Origin: CABHOJ01 sp965649545
Lineage (GTDB): Bacteria; Pseudomonadota; Gammaproteobacteria; Burkholderiales; Methylophilaceae
DNA length: 23,508 bases
Direction: 5' to 3'
Assembly: GCA_965649545.1 (NCBI GenBank)
Contig: CBFGLF010000012.1
Location: 1-23,508 of the forward strand
The notes under the pieces are model-generated. The model was not told the DNA's origin, searched no databases, and worked only from the letters and a program-made list of their open reading frames with translations. A program made the translations under genes and the position numbers. Positions 1-7,301 of the stretch are shown here, piece by piece. Each line of letters opens with the position of its first letter. Within the stretch, counting starts at the first letter, position 1.

Positions 1-683
1 AACACGCTCATGGCCAGCATCACCGAGAGCTGGCCGCGCAGGAATTCGGCGAGCACGCGATCGATCTCCTGCGCGATCTCGGCGGTCTTGGCGTACCAGC
101 GGCGTGGCAAGAGATCGGCGATCTTGCCGACCAGTACATGCCAGTCACGCAGCAGATAGAACAGCACTAGCGGAATGAGCAGCAGGTTGGCCAGCCAGCC
201 GATCAGGGCCAAACCATGGTCACTGACGGCGACCAGCAAAGGGGCTAACAGGTTACCCGCGGATTTCCAGTGCTTGGCGATCATCTCCTGTATCTGGTTG
301 CTATCGATGGCTAAAGTGACGCCGAAATGATGTAAAAGCCAGGGTTCCAGACGATCTTTGGCGGTGGTGAAATATTTGGGCAATCGTTCTGCGACGGTGA
401 CCAGTTCCTTCTGCAACAGCGGGACGACGATGAGGAACACCAGGATGACGATGCCGATGACCAGGGTGGAGACCAATAACGTGCCCAGGGTGCGGCTGAT
501 CTGGAAGTTGCCGATCTTGACGCGTGCCAGTCGATCCACCAGGGGGCTACAGATATAGGCGAGGATGCCTGCGATGAGAAAAGGGGCCAAGATCGGTGAA
601 AGCAGGTAGATCAAGCCCAGGACGGCGACCAGAAGCAGAATGACGCGATAATCGGGCAGGATGTTTTCTTGTTTGCTGGCCAT
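1..683 (-). CDS. AI-2E family transporter / PerM-like permease, N-terminal part (3' end outside window)
   Basis: This reads as about 227 open codons from an ATG at 683 on the minus strand to the window edge, so the C-terminus is missing. The protein starts MASKQENILPDYRVILLLVA. A first hydrophobic helix pair lies at about residues 13-45, followed by the CSPLVDRLARV segment typical of the AI-2E/PerM (UPF0118) family. A third helix follows (TLLVSTLVIGIVILVFLIVV), then a hydrophilic stretch and a fourth helix (LIGWLANLLLIPLVLFYLLRDW). Family members are inner-membrane permeases with about eight helices. Proposed substrates include autoinducer-2 and sodium in antiport, but the substrate cannot be read from the sequence. 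It is divergent from purM, and its start lies about 60 bases from the chosen purM start. In many betaproteobacteria this gene is followed by hda, which would be outside the window. Family call firm, substrate unknown. Confidence 0.88.
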   Translation of the reverse strand, partial: MASKQENILPDYRVILLLVAVLGLIYLLSPILAPFLIAGILAYICSPLVDRLARVKIGNFQISRTLGTLLVSTLVIGIVILVFLIVVPLLQKELVTVAERLPKYFTTAKDRLEPWLLHHFGVTLAIDSNQIQEMIAKHWKSAGNLLAPLLVAVSDHGLALIGWLANLLLIPLVLFYLLRDWHVLVGKIADLLPRRWYAKTAEIAQEIDRVLAEFLRGQLSVMLAMSV

Positions 684-694
684 TCGGGTAAAAT
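666..694 (+). promoter_or_regulatory. Candidate purM promoter
   Basis: A TAAAAT box at 689-694 lies 17 bases downstream of a poor -35-like TTCTTG at 666-671. Transcription would begin near 701, leaving a leader of about 40 bases before the purM start at 742. The -10 is good, but the -35 matches consensus at only two positions. The site overlaps the first codons of the divergent permease gene. Read by eye only. Confidence 0.3.
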
Positions 695-741
695 CTCAGG
701 TTGTTTGTATCAATTTATCTTGTGGAAAGCGAGAACTCAAC

Positions 742-1791
742 TTGAATTCTGATAATCCGGCTAAAACTTCCATCAGTTACCGCGACGCAGGGGTGGATAT
801 CGAGGCTGGCGATGCCTTAGTAGAACAGATTAAGCCATTCGCGAAAAGAACCATGCGTCCAGAGGTCTTGGGCGGCATCGGCGGATTCGGCTCATTGTTC
901 GAAGTACCGAAGAAATTCAAGAATCCGGTGCTGGTCTCCGGCACCGACGGCGTCGGCACCAAACTCAAGTTGGCTTTCCAGCTCAACAAGCACGATACCG
1001 TCGGCATCGACCTGGTGGCGATGAGTGTCAATGACATCCTGGTGCAAGGGGCAGAGCCCTTGTTCTTCCTCGATTACTTCGCCTGCGGCAAGCTGGAAGT
1101 GGGCACGGCGGCACAGGTCATCAAGGGCATCGCCCAGGGCTGCGAGCAGTCCGGCTGCGCGCTGGTGGGCGGCGAGACGGCCGAGATGCCGGGCATGTAC
1201 CCTGCGGGAGAATACGATCTGGCAGGCTTTGCTGTCGGCGCTGTGGATCGTGACGCCATCATCGATGGCACCACCATCGGCGAAGGCGACGTCGTCCTCG
1301 GCCTCGCTTCGAGCGGTGCACATTCCAACGGTTATTCCCTGATCCGCAAGCTGATCGAGAAATCCGGTATCGATTTCGATGCGGACTTCCACGGCAAACC
1401 GTTCCGCGATGTCGTCATGGCGCCGACCCGCATCTACGTCAAACCATTGCTCAAGCTGCTGGCTACGATGCCGATCAAAGGCATGGCGCACATCACCGGC
1501 GGCGGCATCACCGAGAACATCCCGCGCGTGCTGCCGCAAGGCCTGACGGCCGAGATCCAGGCGGGCAGCTGGACCATGCCGCCGCTGTTCACGTGGTTGC
1601 AGGCGCAGGGCAACGTGGCGGACGACGAGATGTACCGTACCTTCAATTGCGGGATCGGGATGGCAGTGATCGTCGCCAAGGAGCATGCGGAAGCCGCCAA
1701 GGCGCTGTTGACCGCCGAAGGTGAGCAGGTCTGGGCCATCGGCCATATCCGTCGTCAGGATGCGAATGAAGCCCCGACCGTCGTGGTCTGA
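742..1791 (+). CDS. purM: Phosphoribosylformylglycinamidine cyclo-ligase (AIR synthetase)
   Basis: PurM converts formylglycinamidine ribonucleotide to aminoimidazole ribonucleotide with ATP, the fifth step of purine synthesis, in the cytosol. The protein has the family signatures in order: SYRDAGVDIEAGD near the N-terminus, GTDGVGTK at about residues 67-74, DLVAMSVNDILVQGAEPLFF, GGETAEMPGMY from about residue 143, SSGAHSNGYSLIR and HITGGGITENIPR. I chose a TTG start at 742 (349 residues, close to the usual 345), because conserved sequence begins just after it. The in-frame ATG at 661 would add 27 residues unlike the family and would overlap the divergent gene. The ribosome binding site before 742 is weak. 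purN, often next to purM, is absent here: the next gene is a DUF3108 protein 80 bases away. Confidence 0.96.
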   Translation: MNSDNPAKTSISYRDAGVDIEAGDALVEQIKPFAKRTMRPEVLGGIGGFGSLFEVPKKFKNPVLVSGTDGVGTKLKLAFQLNKHDTVGIDLVAMSVNDILVQGAEPLFFLDYFACGKLEVGTAAQVIKGIAQGCEQSGCALVGGETAEMPGMYPAGEYDLAGFAVGAVDRDAIIDGTTIGEGDVVLGLASSGAHSNGYSLIRKLIEKSGIDFDADFHGKPFRDVVMAPTRIYVKPLLKLLATMPIKGMAHITGGGITENIPRVLPQGLTAEIQAGSWTMPPLFTWLQAQGNVADDEMYRTFNCGIGMAVIVAKEHAEAAKALLTAEGEQVWAIGHIRRQDANEAPTVVV

Positions 1792-1826
1792 ACTTGTCCG
1801 CATCCCCATTGCCAACCAATCAGCTG

Positions 1827-1849
1827 CCACAGCGTTACATGTCCTGTGG
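1827..1849. repeat. Small inverted repeat between purM and the DUF3108 gene
   Basis: CCACAG at 1827-1832 and CTGTGG at 1844-1849 are exact reverse complements separated by 11 bases. The arms sit 36-58 bases after the purM stop and just upstream of the AAGGAGG ribosome binding site at 1861-1867. There is no T-tract, so it is not a convincing intrinsic terminator. It could be a leader hairpin or chance. Confidence 0.3.
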
Positions 1850-1871
1850 TCGACAGCCTGAAGGAGGCAAC

Positions 1872-2567
1872 ATGAAACAGATCATCTATGCAGGCTTGGC
1901 CGCGCTCCTGACGTTGGCGAGTCTGGTCGCGCAAGCGGCTCCCAAGCAAGTCGAACTGGTCTACGAGGCGACGCGCAACGGCCAACCGTTCGCGACCGTG
2001 ACCGAGTCCTACAAGGCCGAGAACGGTCGTTACCGCATCGAGAGCGTGACCAAGGGCGTGGGCGTATATGCCTTGTTCGGCGAGCGCAGGCTGATCAGCG
2101 AAGGCGAAGTGACGGCTGAAGGCCTCAAGCCCAGCCATTTCGAGCTGCATCAGGGGGACAACGCCCGTAAATCGCTGTTCGCCGATTTCGATTGGGCCGG
2201 CAACAAGCTCACCATGAAGGTCAAAGGCAACTCGACCACCGTGCCGTTGGAAGCAGGTGCGCAGGATATCAGCAGTCTGCTCTACCAGTTCATGTTCAAG
2301 CAGCCGAGCGGTGAGCAGTTCAACCTGCCGGTGACCACCGGCAAGAAATTCCGCAATTATCAGTACAAGGTCACTGCACGGGATGCGCCATTGACCGTGC
2401 CGGCTGGTGACTACAAGACCATCCACCTGGTCGAGGCGGCCGCGTCCAGTGACGAGAAGGAACTATGGCTGGGGGTCGAGGGGCATCACCTGCCGGTGAA
2501 GCTGGTGATGCGTGACGACAATGGCGCCAAGATCGAGCAGATACTGACCAGCCTGCATGCCGAGTAA
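1872..2567 (+). CDS. Secreted DUF3108 protein (first of a tandem pair)
   Basis: This is a 231-residue protein of unknown function in the DUF3108 family. Residues 1-23 (MKQIIYAGLAALLTLASLVAQA) form a signal peptide with a likely AQA cleavage site, so the mature protein should be periplasmic. The start is fixed by a strong AAGGAGG at 1861-1867, four bases before the ATG; an upstream in-frame ATG at 1794 would spoil the signal peptide. The mature part shares FDWAG, QD-x5-YQFMF, TIH, a WL motif, PVK and IEQI with the next gene, so the two are paralogues. Its end overlaps the next gene by 11 bases, suggesting coupled translation. The alternating hydrophobic pattern suggests a beta-rich fold. No catalytic motif is evident. 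Confidence 0.88.
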   Translation: MKQIIYAGLAALLTLASLVAQAAPKQVELVYEATRNGQPFATVTESYKAENGRYRIESVTKGVGVYALFGERRLISEGEVTAEGLKPSHFELHQGDNARKSLFADFDWAGNKLTMKVKGNSTTVPLEAGAQDISSLLYQFMFKQPSGEQFNLPVTTGKKFRNYQYKVTARDAPLTVPAGDYKTIHLVEAAASSDEKELWLGVEGHHLPVKLVMRDDNGAKIEQILTSLHAE

Positions 2568-3615
2568 AGCATTCTCGCTTTGGAAAGATTACCTCTCCTG
2601 GCGTTTTTGCCTGGCACTGCTGCTCTCCCTGTTGGTGCATCTGGTCGTCATCGACGGCCTGACATTCGTCCCCTTGCCATCATCGGAGCCAGTGCCGGAG
2701 AGCATCGATGCAAGACTGATCCCCTTGCAGCCGAAAGTCCTGCAGAAGGTGGCAGCCAAACCTGCCAAGCAGGTTAGCAAGCCGCGTCCTGCACCCGCTC
2801 AGCAATCGCCGGCCGCCGCCCCCGAACCGTTGCCGGCCATCGAGGCATTGCCTGAGCCTGAGGTTTTGCCGTCCCTGACCGAGGACGCTATAGAAGCGGC
2901 GGACGAATCCACCGGCGAGCAAGTGGCTGAGGCCGCGGAGACGCGACCTGAGGCGGCAGCGTATATCGAGGCGGATTTCGAACTCAAGCGACGCGTCAAC
3001 GGCGAAACGGCAGCCGGTACGGTCGGTGAGGCCCATATCAGTTACAAGGCGGACGCCAGCGGCCGCTACAGCATCAAGAGTGTGGCGCGGGCAAAGGGAT
3101 TCGCTTCCTTGTTCGTGTCTGGGCAGCTCAGGCAGGAGAGCGAGGGCCGTGTCTCCGAGAGGGGGCTGCAACCGGAACGTTTCCTCTACCAATACGGCGA
3201 TGACGAAGCCAAGGCCCAGCGCGCCAGCTTCGACTGGGCGGGCGGCGTGTTGCACATGGAATCCGCCAAAGGCAAGACGACTGCGCGGCTGGTGCCGGGC
3301 ACGCAGGACATGCTGAGTTTCATGTACCAGTTCATGTTCACCCCGCCGCTGGAAGAGATGTCGCTCACCGTGACCAACGGCAAGCGGCTCCGTACCTACG
3401 ACTACAGCTTCGAGGGCGAGGAACAGATCAGTACCAAGATGGGGGATTTCCGTACCATCCACATCGCCAAGAGCGGTGCGGACGGCAAGGACAAGACCGA
3501 AGTGTGGCTGGCGATGGACTATCAGTACATCCCGGTTAAAATCCGTAAGACCGAAGACAGCGGGAACGTGATCGAGCAGATCGTCACCCGTCTCTCCACC
3601 GATATTTTGAAATGA
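2557..3615 (+). CDS. Membrane-anchored DUF3108 protein with TonB/TolA-like N-terminus
   Basis: The 352-residue protein has three parts. Residues about 14-36 form one transmembrane helix with the motif S24-L-L-V-H28. Residues about 45-150 form a Pro/Ala/Glu/Lys-rich linker that could span periplasm. Residues about 150-350 form a DUF3108 domain paralogous to the preceding gene (shared FDWAG, YQFMF, TIH, WLAM, PVKI and IEQI). The anchor plus proline-rich linker resembles TonB and TolA, whose helices carry a Ser-x3-His motif used with ExbB/ExbD or TolQ/TolR. There is no recognisable TonB C-terminal domain, so a TonB function is only a hypothesis. It overlaps the upstream gene by 11 bases and the methyltransferase start by an ATGA junction. 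Domain call firm, role unknown. Confidence 0.85.
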   Translation: MPSKAFSLWKDYLSWRFCLALLLSLLVHLVVIDGLTFVPLPSSEPVPESIDARLIPLQPKVLQKVAAKPAKQVSKPRPAPAQQSPAAAPEPLPAIEALPEPEVLPSLTEDAIEAADESTGEQVAEAAETRPEAAAYIEADFELKRRVNGETAAGTVGEAHISYKADASGRYSIKSVARAKGFASLFVSGQLRQESEGRVSERGLQPERFLYQYGDDEAKAQRASFDWAGGVLHMESAKGKTTARLVPGTQDMLSFMYQFMFTPPLEEMSLTVTNGKRLRTYDYSFEGEEQISTKMGDFRTIHIAKSGADGKDKTEVWLAMDYQYIPVKIRKTEDSGNVIEQIVTRLSTDILK

Positions 3616-4883
3616 ATGGAATGAACCAGAACCTGTTAAGACTGGCCGGCGTAGCGCTGGCCGATGTGCTCACGACCAGCGGCCCTGCGGATGCCAAACT
3701 CGGCGCTTTCTTCCGCGGGCATCGCGAGCTGGGCACCAAGGACCGGGCCTTCATCGCCGAGTCCATCTATGGTGTGTTGCGTCGCAAACGCTGGCTCGCC
3801 TATCTCTCCGACGGCGAGGATCCGCGTAAACTGCTGGTCGCATGGCTGGTCAGGGTGCAAGGCAACAGTTTGCGCGATCTGGATGAGGTGTTGAACAAGC
3901 AGCAGAAGGAATGGGCGCAGGAGATCAAGGCCAAATCCACGGACGGCCTCAGCCTGGCGGAGCAGGTCGACCTGCCCGACTGGCTGTGGGACAGCCTGCT
4001 TGCTCAATATGGCGAAGCCGAGGCGCTCGCCATCGCGCGTAGCATGCACCAGCCGGCATCGCTGGACCTGCGTGTGAACACCATCAAGACCAGCCGCGAG
4101 GATGTGCTGGCGAGGTTCGCCAGCGAGAGCGCGCAATCCGGATTCAGCGCACAAGCGACGCCTTATGCCCCGAACGGCATCCGCCTGCCGCAGCGCATGG
4201 GGATCAACCGCCATGTGCTCTTCACCGAAGGCCGCGTCGAAGTGCAGGATGAGGGCAGCCAGCTGCTGAGTCATCTATTGGCCCCCAAGCGCGGCGACAT
4301 GGTGGCCGATTTCTGCGCCGGGGCAGGCGGCAAGAGCCTGGCGATCGGTGCGCTCATGCGCAACACCGGCCGTATCTACGCGTTCGACGTCTCCGAGAAG
4401 CGCCTGCACAATCTAGGGCAGCGCCTCAAGCGTTCGGGATTGTCCAACTTGCACAGCCAGGTCATCAATGGCGAGCAGGATCCGAAACTGAAACGTCTCA
4501 ACGGCAAATTCGACCGGGTGCTGGTCGATGCCCCCTGTAGCGGTCTCGGCACCTTGCGTCGTAATCCTGACCTTAAGTGGCGCCAGACCCCGAAGGACGT
4601 GGAAGAGCTGACTGCCAAGCAGTCCGCGATCCTGGCGCGGGCCGCCAAGCTGGTGAAGACCGGCGGTCGCCTGGTCTACGCGACCTGCAGTCTGTTGCAG
4701 GATGAGAACGAACGGATCGCGGAAGCCTTCCTGGCGGCGCATCCTGAATTCGGCGCCGTGAATGCCAGCGAAGTGCTGCAACAGCAGCAGATCTCGCTGG
4801 ATACGGGCGTCTACCTCAAGCTCTTGCCGCATCTGCATCAGACCGACGGCTTCTTCGCCGCCGTGTTCGAGAAGCGTAGCTGA
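3612..4883 (+). CDS. RsmB/NOP-family SAM-dependent RNA (cytosine-5) methyltransferase
   Basis: This 423-residue protein transfers a methyl group from SAM to C5 of a cytosine in RNA, probably rRNA or tRNA. The SAM-binding motif DFCAGAGGK is at residues 233-241. Motif IV, VDAPCSGLGTLRRNPDLKW, starts at 305 with Cys309. The catalytic-Cys motif YATCSLLQDENE has Cys359. The N-terminal part (residues 1 to about 130, with FFRGHRELGTKDRAFIAE and YGVLRRKRWL) looks like the NusB-like domain of RsmB relatives. It is the RsmB/NOP paralogue often found beside DUF3108 genes in betaproteobacteria, and I would not call it rsmB itself. The ATG overlaps the stop of the preceding gene (ATGA), and the symporter ATG follows one base after its stop, so it is mid-operon. 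The exact RNA target is unknown. Confidence 0.92.
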   Translation: MNGMNQNLLRLAGVALADVLTTSGPADAKLGAFFRGHRELGTKDRAFIAESIYGVLRRKRWLAYLSDGEDPRKLLVAWLVRVQGNSLRDLDEVLNKQQKEWAQEIKAKSTDGLSLAEQVDLPDWLWDSLLAQYGEAEALAIARSMHQPASLDLRVNTIKTSREDVLARFASESAQSGFSAQATPYAPNGIRLPQRMGINRHVLFTEGRVEVQDEGSQLLSHLLAPKRGDMVADFCAGAGGKSLAIGALMRNTGRIYAFDVSEKRLHNLGQRLKRSGLSNLHSQVINGEQDPKLKRLNGKFDRVLVDAPCSGLGTLRRNPDLKWRQTPKDVEELTAKQSAILARAAKLVKTGGRLVYATCSLLQDENERIAEAFLAAHPEFGAVNASEVLQQQQISLDTGVYLKLLPHLHQTDGFFAAVFEKRS

Positions 4884-4884
4884 G

Positions 4885-6117
4885 ATGAAACTCCCCAGCC
4901 TCAATAGCCAGATCCTGCTTGCCGCAGTCATCGGGCTATCGGCGGGCTGGGCGCTGTCGCTGCTGCCGGAAGGCGATGCTGGCAAAGGTGCGGTGCTCTA
5001 TGGCGCCAACCTGGTCGGCGGCGTGTTCATCGATCTGTTGAAGATGATCCTGATCCCGCTGGTGTTCACCTCCATCGTCGTCGGGGTCGCCAATCTGCGC
5101 GCCCATGCCGAGATGCACAAGGTCTGGCAGACGACATTGCTGTTCTTCATGTTCACCATGGTCATCGCCATCGCGCTGGCCTTCACCGCCTCCTATGTGT
5201 TCAGCCCCGGGGCGGGTATGCAGCTCAGCATGTTCCAGGACGCCATGCAGGGATTCCAGGCCAAGCAGATGAACGTCTCGGATTTCTTCACGCATTTCCT
5301 GCACAGCCTGTTCGTCAATCCCGTGAAAGCGTTGGCCGAAGGCAATGTCCTGGCTGTGGTGATCTTCGCGTTATTCCTTGGCATCGCGCTGGTGTTGGGC
5401 GGCGAACGATACCGGGCCACGCTCAATCTGTTCGAGGAAGGCCTGGAGATCACATTGCGCATCGTCGGCTGGGTCATGGTGCTGGCGCCGCTCGGTATCC
5501 TGGCCTTGTTGGTCAAGCTGGCGGCGACACAGGATATGGCGGTGCTGGGCAGCATGGGGCAGTTCATCGCCATGGTGCTGGGCGTCACCCTGTTCCACGG
5601 GATCGTCGTGTTGCCGCTGATCCTGTATGCCTTGACCAAGGTCGGCCCCCTGACATTCTGGCGGGGCGGTCGCGAGGCCTTGATCACGGCTTTCGCCACC
5701 AGTTCCAGTTCGGCGACCCTGCCGGTCACCATGCGCTGTACCCAGCAGAACCTTGGGGTGCGGCAGGATGTCGCCGGCTTCGTCGTCCCGCTGGGCGCGA
5801 CCATCAATATGGATGGCACCGCCCTCTATGAAGCGGCTGCGGCGCTGTTCATCGCGAATCTGGTGGGCGTCGATCTCAGTATCCCGCAACAACTGATCGT
5901 CTTCTTTACCGCGATGATCGCCTCGATCGGCGCTCCTGGCATACCAAGCGCTGGCATGGTGACCATGGTCATGGTGCTGCAATCGGTGGGCCTGCCGGCG
6001 GAGGCGATCGCCATCCTGCTGCCCATTGATCGCCTGCTTGACACCTTCCGCACTACGGTTAACGTCGAAGGTGACATGGTGGGCAGTCTGGTCGTGCAAA
6101 AGCTCGTCGACCGCTAG
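4885..6117 (+). CDS. Dicarboxylate/amino acid:cation symporter (glutamate transporter family)
   Basis: This 410-residue inner-membrane protein belongs to the DAACS/EAAT/GltP family, which imports glutamate, aspartate or C4-dicarboxylates with Na+ or H+. Diagnostic motifs are the serine-rich hairpin TSSSSATLP (Ser273-276), NMDGTALY (Asn308-Asp310-Gly311) in the TM7 region, GIPSAG in the second hairpin, and DRLLDTFRTTVNVEGD from Asp382, with Asp386, Arg389, Thr390 and Asn393. The Arg389 position matches the TM8 arginine that binds the side-chain carboxylate in mammalian EAATs, which favours an acidic substrate. The start at 4885 begins one base after the methyltransferase stop; a longer frame from 4762 lies wholly inside the methyltransferase and is rejected. 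The next gene starts 15 bases after the stop. The coupling ion cannot be assigned by eye. Confidence 0.93.
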   Translation: MKLPSLNSQILLAAVIGLSAGWALSLLPEGDAGKGAVLYGANLVGGVFIDLLKMILIPLVFTSIVVGVANLRAHAEMHKVWQTTLLFFMFTMVIAIALAFTASYVFSPGAGMQLSMFQDAMQGFQAKQMNVSDFFTHFLHSLFVNPVKALAEGNVLAVVIFALFLGIALVLGGERYRATLNLFEEGLEITLRIVGWVMVLAPLGILALLVKLAATQDMAVLGSMGQFIAMVLGVTLFHGIVVLPLILYALTKVGPLTFWRGGREALITAFATSSSSATLPVTMRCTQQNLGVRQDVAGFVVPLGATINMDGTALYEAAAALFIANLVGVDLSIPQQLIVFFTAMIASIGAPGIPSAGMVTMVMVLQSVGLPAEAIAILLPIDRLLDTFRTTVNVEGDMVGSLVVQKLVDR

Positions 6118-6132
6118 CATTAAAAGGCTTCT

Positions 6133-6660
6133 ATGCTGTTATTCGACAAAGCCGAGGTCATCGATGCGGAAGCGATTGCGGCGCTGATCAACAGCGCCTA
6201 TCGCGGCGAATCGAGCCGACTGGGCTGGACCACGGAAGCCGACCTGCTCGATGGGCTGCGCACGACACCGCAGGCGGTCGCCGAGATCATCCGGCGGCAG
6301 GATGCCTTCATGCTGATCGGCGTGCGCAATGACGAGATCGTCGCGACCCTCTGTGCCGAGCTGCAGGTCCTGGCCGGCCACAACACCGCCCATTTCGGCA
6401 TGATCGCCGTCAAACCCAGCCTCCAGGGCCGCGGTTACGGCAAGCTGCTATTGCAGGCGGCGGAGACCATCACCCACCGGCAATGGCGCGTGGCCGGCTA
6501 TCACATGGCGGTGATCTCGCTACGACACGAACTGACGGCTTTCTACCAGCGCCGAGGCTATCTGCCCACTGGCGAATTCCGCGCCTTCCCCGCCGACTCT
6601 GACCTGTGGCAGCCCAAGGTCCAGAACATGACCTTGCAATACCTGGCCAAGTTGCGCTGA
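6133..6660 (+). CDS. GNAT-family N-acetyltransferase
   Basis: This 175-residue cytosolic protein has a GNAT fold: an N-terminal motif (AIAALINSAYRGESSRLGWTT), a central strand ending FGMIAVKPSLQ, then the acetyl-CoA pyrophosphate-binding loop QGRGYGKLL at residues 98-106. The C-terminal FYQRRGYLPTGEF is the usual motif B. It should transfer an acetyl group from acetyl-CoA to an amine, but the acceptor is unknown. It is the last gene of the operon, 15 bases after the symporter. The convergent glycine-zipper gene ends 49 bases downstream. No clear terminator lies between them, only a CCGGATC direct repeat at 6671-6677 and 6682-6688. Confidence 0.9.
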   Translation: MLLFDKAEVIDAEAIAALINSAYRGESSRLGWTTEADLLDGLRTTPQAVAEIIRRQDAFMLIGVRNDEIVATLCAELQVLAGHNTAHFGMIAVKPSLQGRGYGKLLLQAAETITHRQWRVAGYHMAVISLRHELTAFYQRRGYLPTGEFRAFPADSDLWQPKVQNMTLQYLAKLR

Positions 6661-6709
6661 GCGGCAGCGGCCGGATCGCACCCGGATCCTGTCGTCGCTG
6701 ACTGGATCG

Positions 6710-7267
6710 CTAGTATGTCGTCAACTTGTCGCCTTCGACCTTCACATGGTCGCCGACCTTGTATGGCGGCTCGCTATCGAAGCTGACAGTTTTATGAGAC
6801 TCGTCGTTCAACTGCACGACCACATCCCAGCGCTTGCCCTTGCGCAGATACTTCTCCGCATAGTGGCCGCCGACGGCACCACCAACGGCGCCGAGGATGG
6901 TCCCTAGCTTCTTGTTCTTCTTGCCGCCTAGTTTATTGCCGGCCACGCCACCGGCGACTGCACCAGCGACCGCACCTGCACCCGATGCCTGGCCTTCCTC
7001 GACCACATTGATGGCTTCGATGGTGCCGCAATTAGGGCAACTAGCCGCACTTTGGTAACAGGCAGGTGGCACCCATCCACCTCCCGGTGTGTTCGGGTCC
7101 GGGCAACGCAAGCCGGGGCTTGGTGCTGCTGAGGTTGTTGCAGAGGTGCAGGAAGGCGGCGTCCAGCCGCCCGCGGTGGAGTCTGCAGGCGGGCACGCGG
7201 CGAATGCGGTGTGGCTAAGGGATATCGCGAGCAGGGTGAATGCAAGATTGAGGTAGTAGCGCATCAT
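6710..7267 (-). CDS. Secreted glycine-zipper (17-kDa antigen/SlyB-like) envelope protein with Cys/Trp-rich repeats
   Basis: This is a 185-residue protein. Residues 1-23 form a signal peptide ending HTAFA before ACPP. Next come two similar short units, CPPADSTAGGWTPPSC and CPDPNTPGGGWVPPAC, joined by a Ser/Thr/Ala linker. A CPNCGTIEAINVVEEGQ segment leads into a glycine-zipper two-helix region (GAGAVAGAVAGGVAGNKLGG, then LGTILGAVGGAVGGHYAEKY). The C-terminus (VVVQLNDESHKTVSF to YKVGDHVKVEGDKLTTY) is the small beta domain usual in this group. AAGGAG at 7271-7276 lies three bases before the first of two adjacent ATGs (7267) and six before the second (7264), so the start could be either. Unlike SlyB, no lipobox cysteine is seen. 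Likely outer-membrane or periplasmic, of unknown function. Confidence 0.85.
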   Translation of the reverse strand: MMRYYLNLAFTLLAISLSHTAFAACPPADSTAGGWTPPSCTSATTSAAPSPGLRCPDPNTPGGGWVPPACYQSAASCPNCGTIEAINVVEEGQASGAGAVAGAVAGGVAGNKLGGKKNKKLGTILGAVGGAVGGHYAEKYLRKGKRWDVVVQLNDESHKTVSFDSEPPYKVGDHVKVEGDKLTTY

Positions 7268-7301
7268 GTTCTCCTTATGGTTGTGAACGCCATCACAGTC
7301 G

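Noticed and set aside
892..1830. 312-codon minus-strand frame opposite purM
   Set aside because: It lies wholly opposite a certain purM and its product is low-complexity His/Asp/Arg-rich with no family pattern; a codon-bias shadow.
4762..4884. Upstream extension of the symporter to an ATG at 4762
   Set aside because: The extra 41 codons lie entirely inside the methyltransferase gene; the ATG at 4885 gives a normal family N-terminus one base after the preceding stop.
6661..6709. Possible terminator between the convergent GNAT and glycine-zipper genes
   Set aside because: Only a CCGGATC direct repeat and a GGATCC palindrome are seen; there is no stable hairpin and no T-tract.
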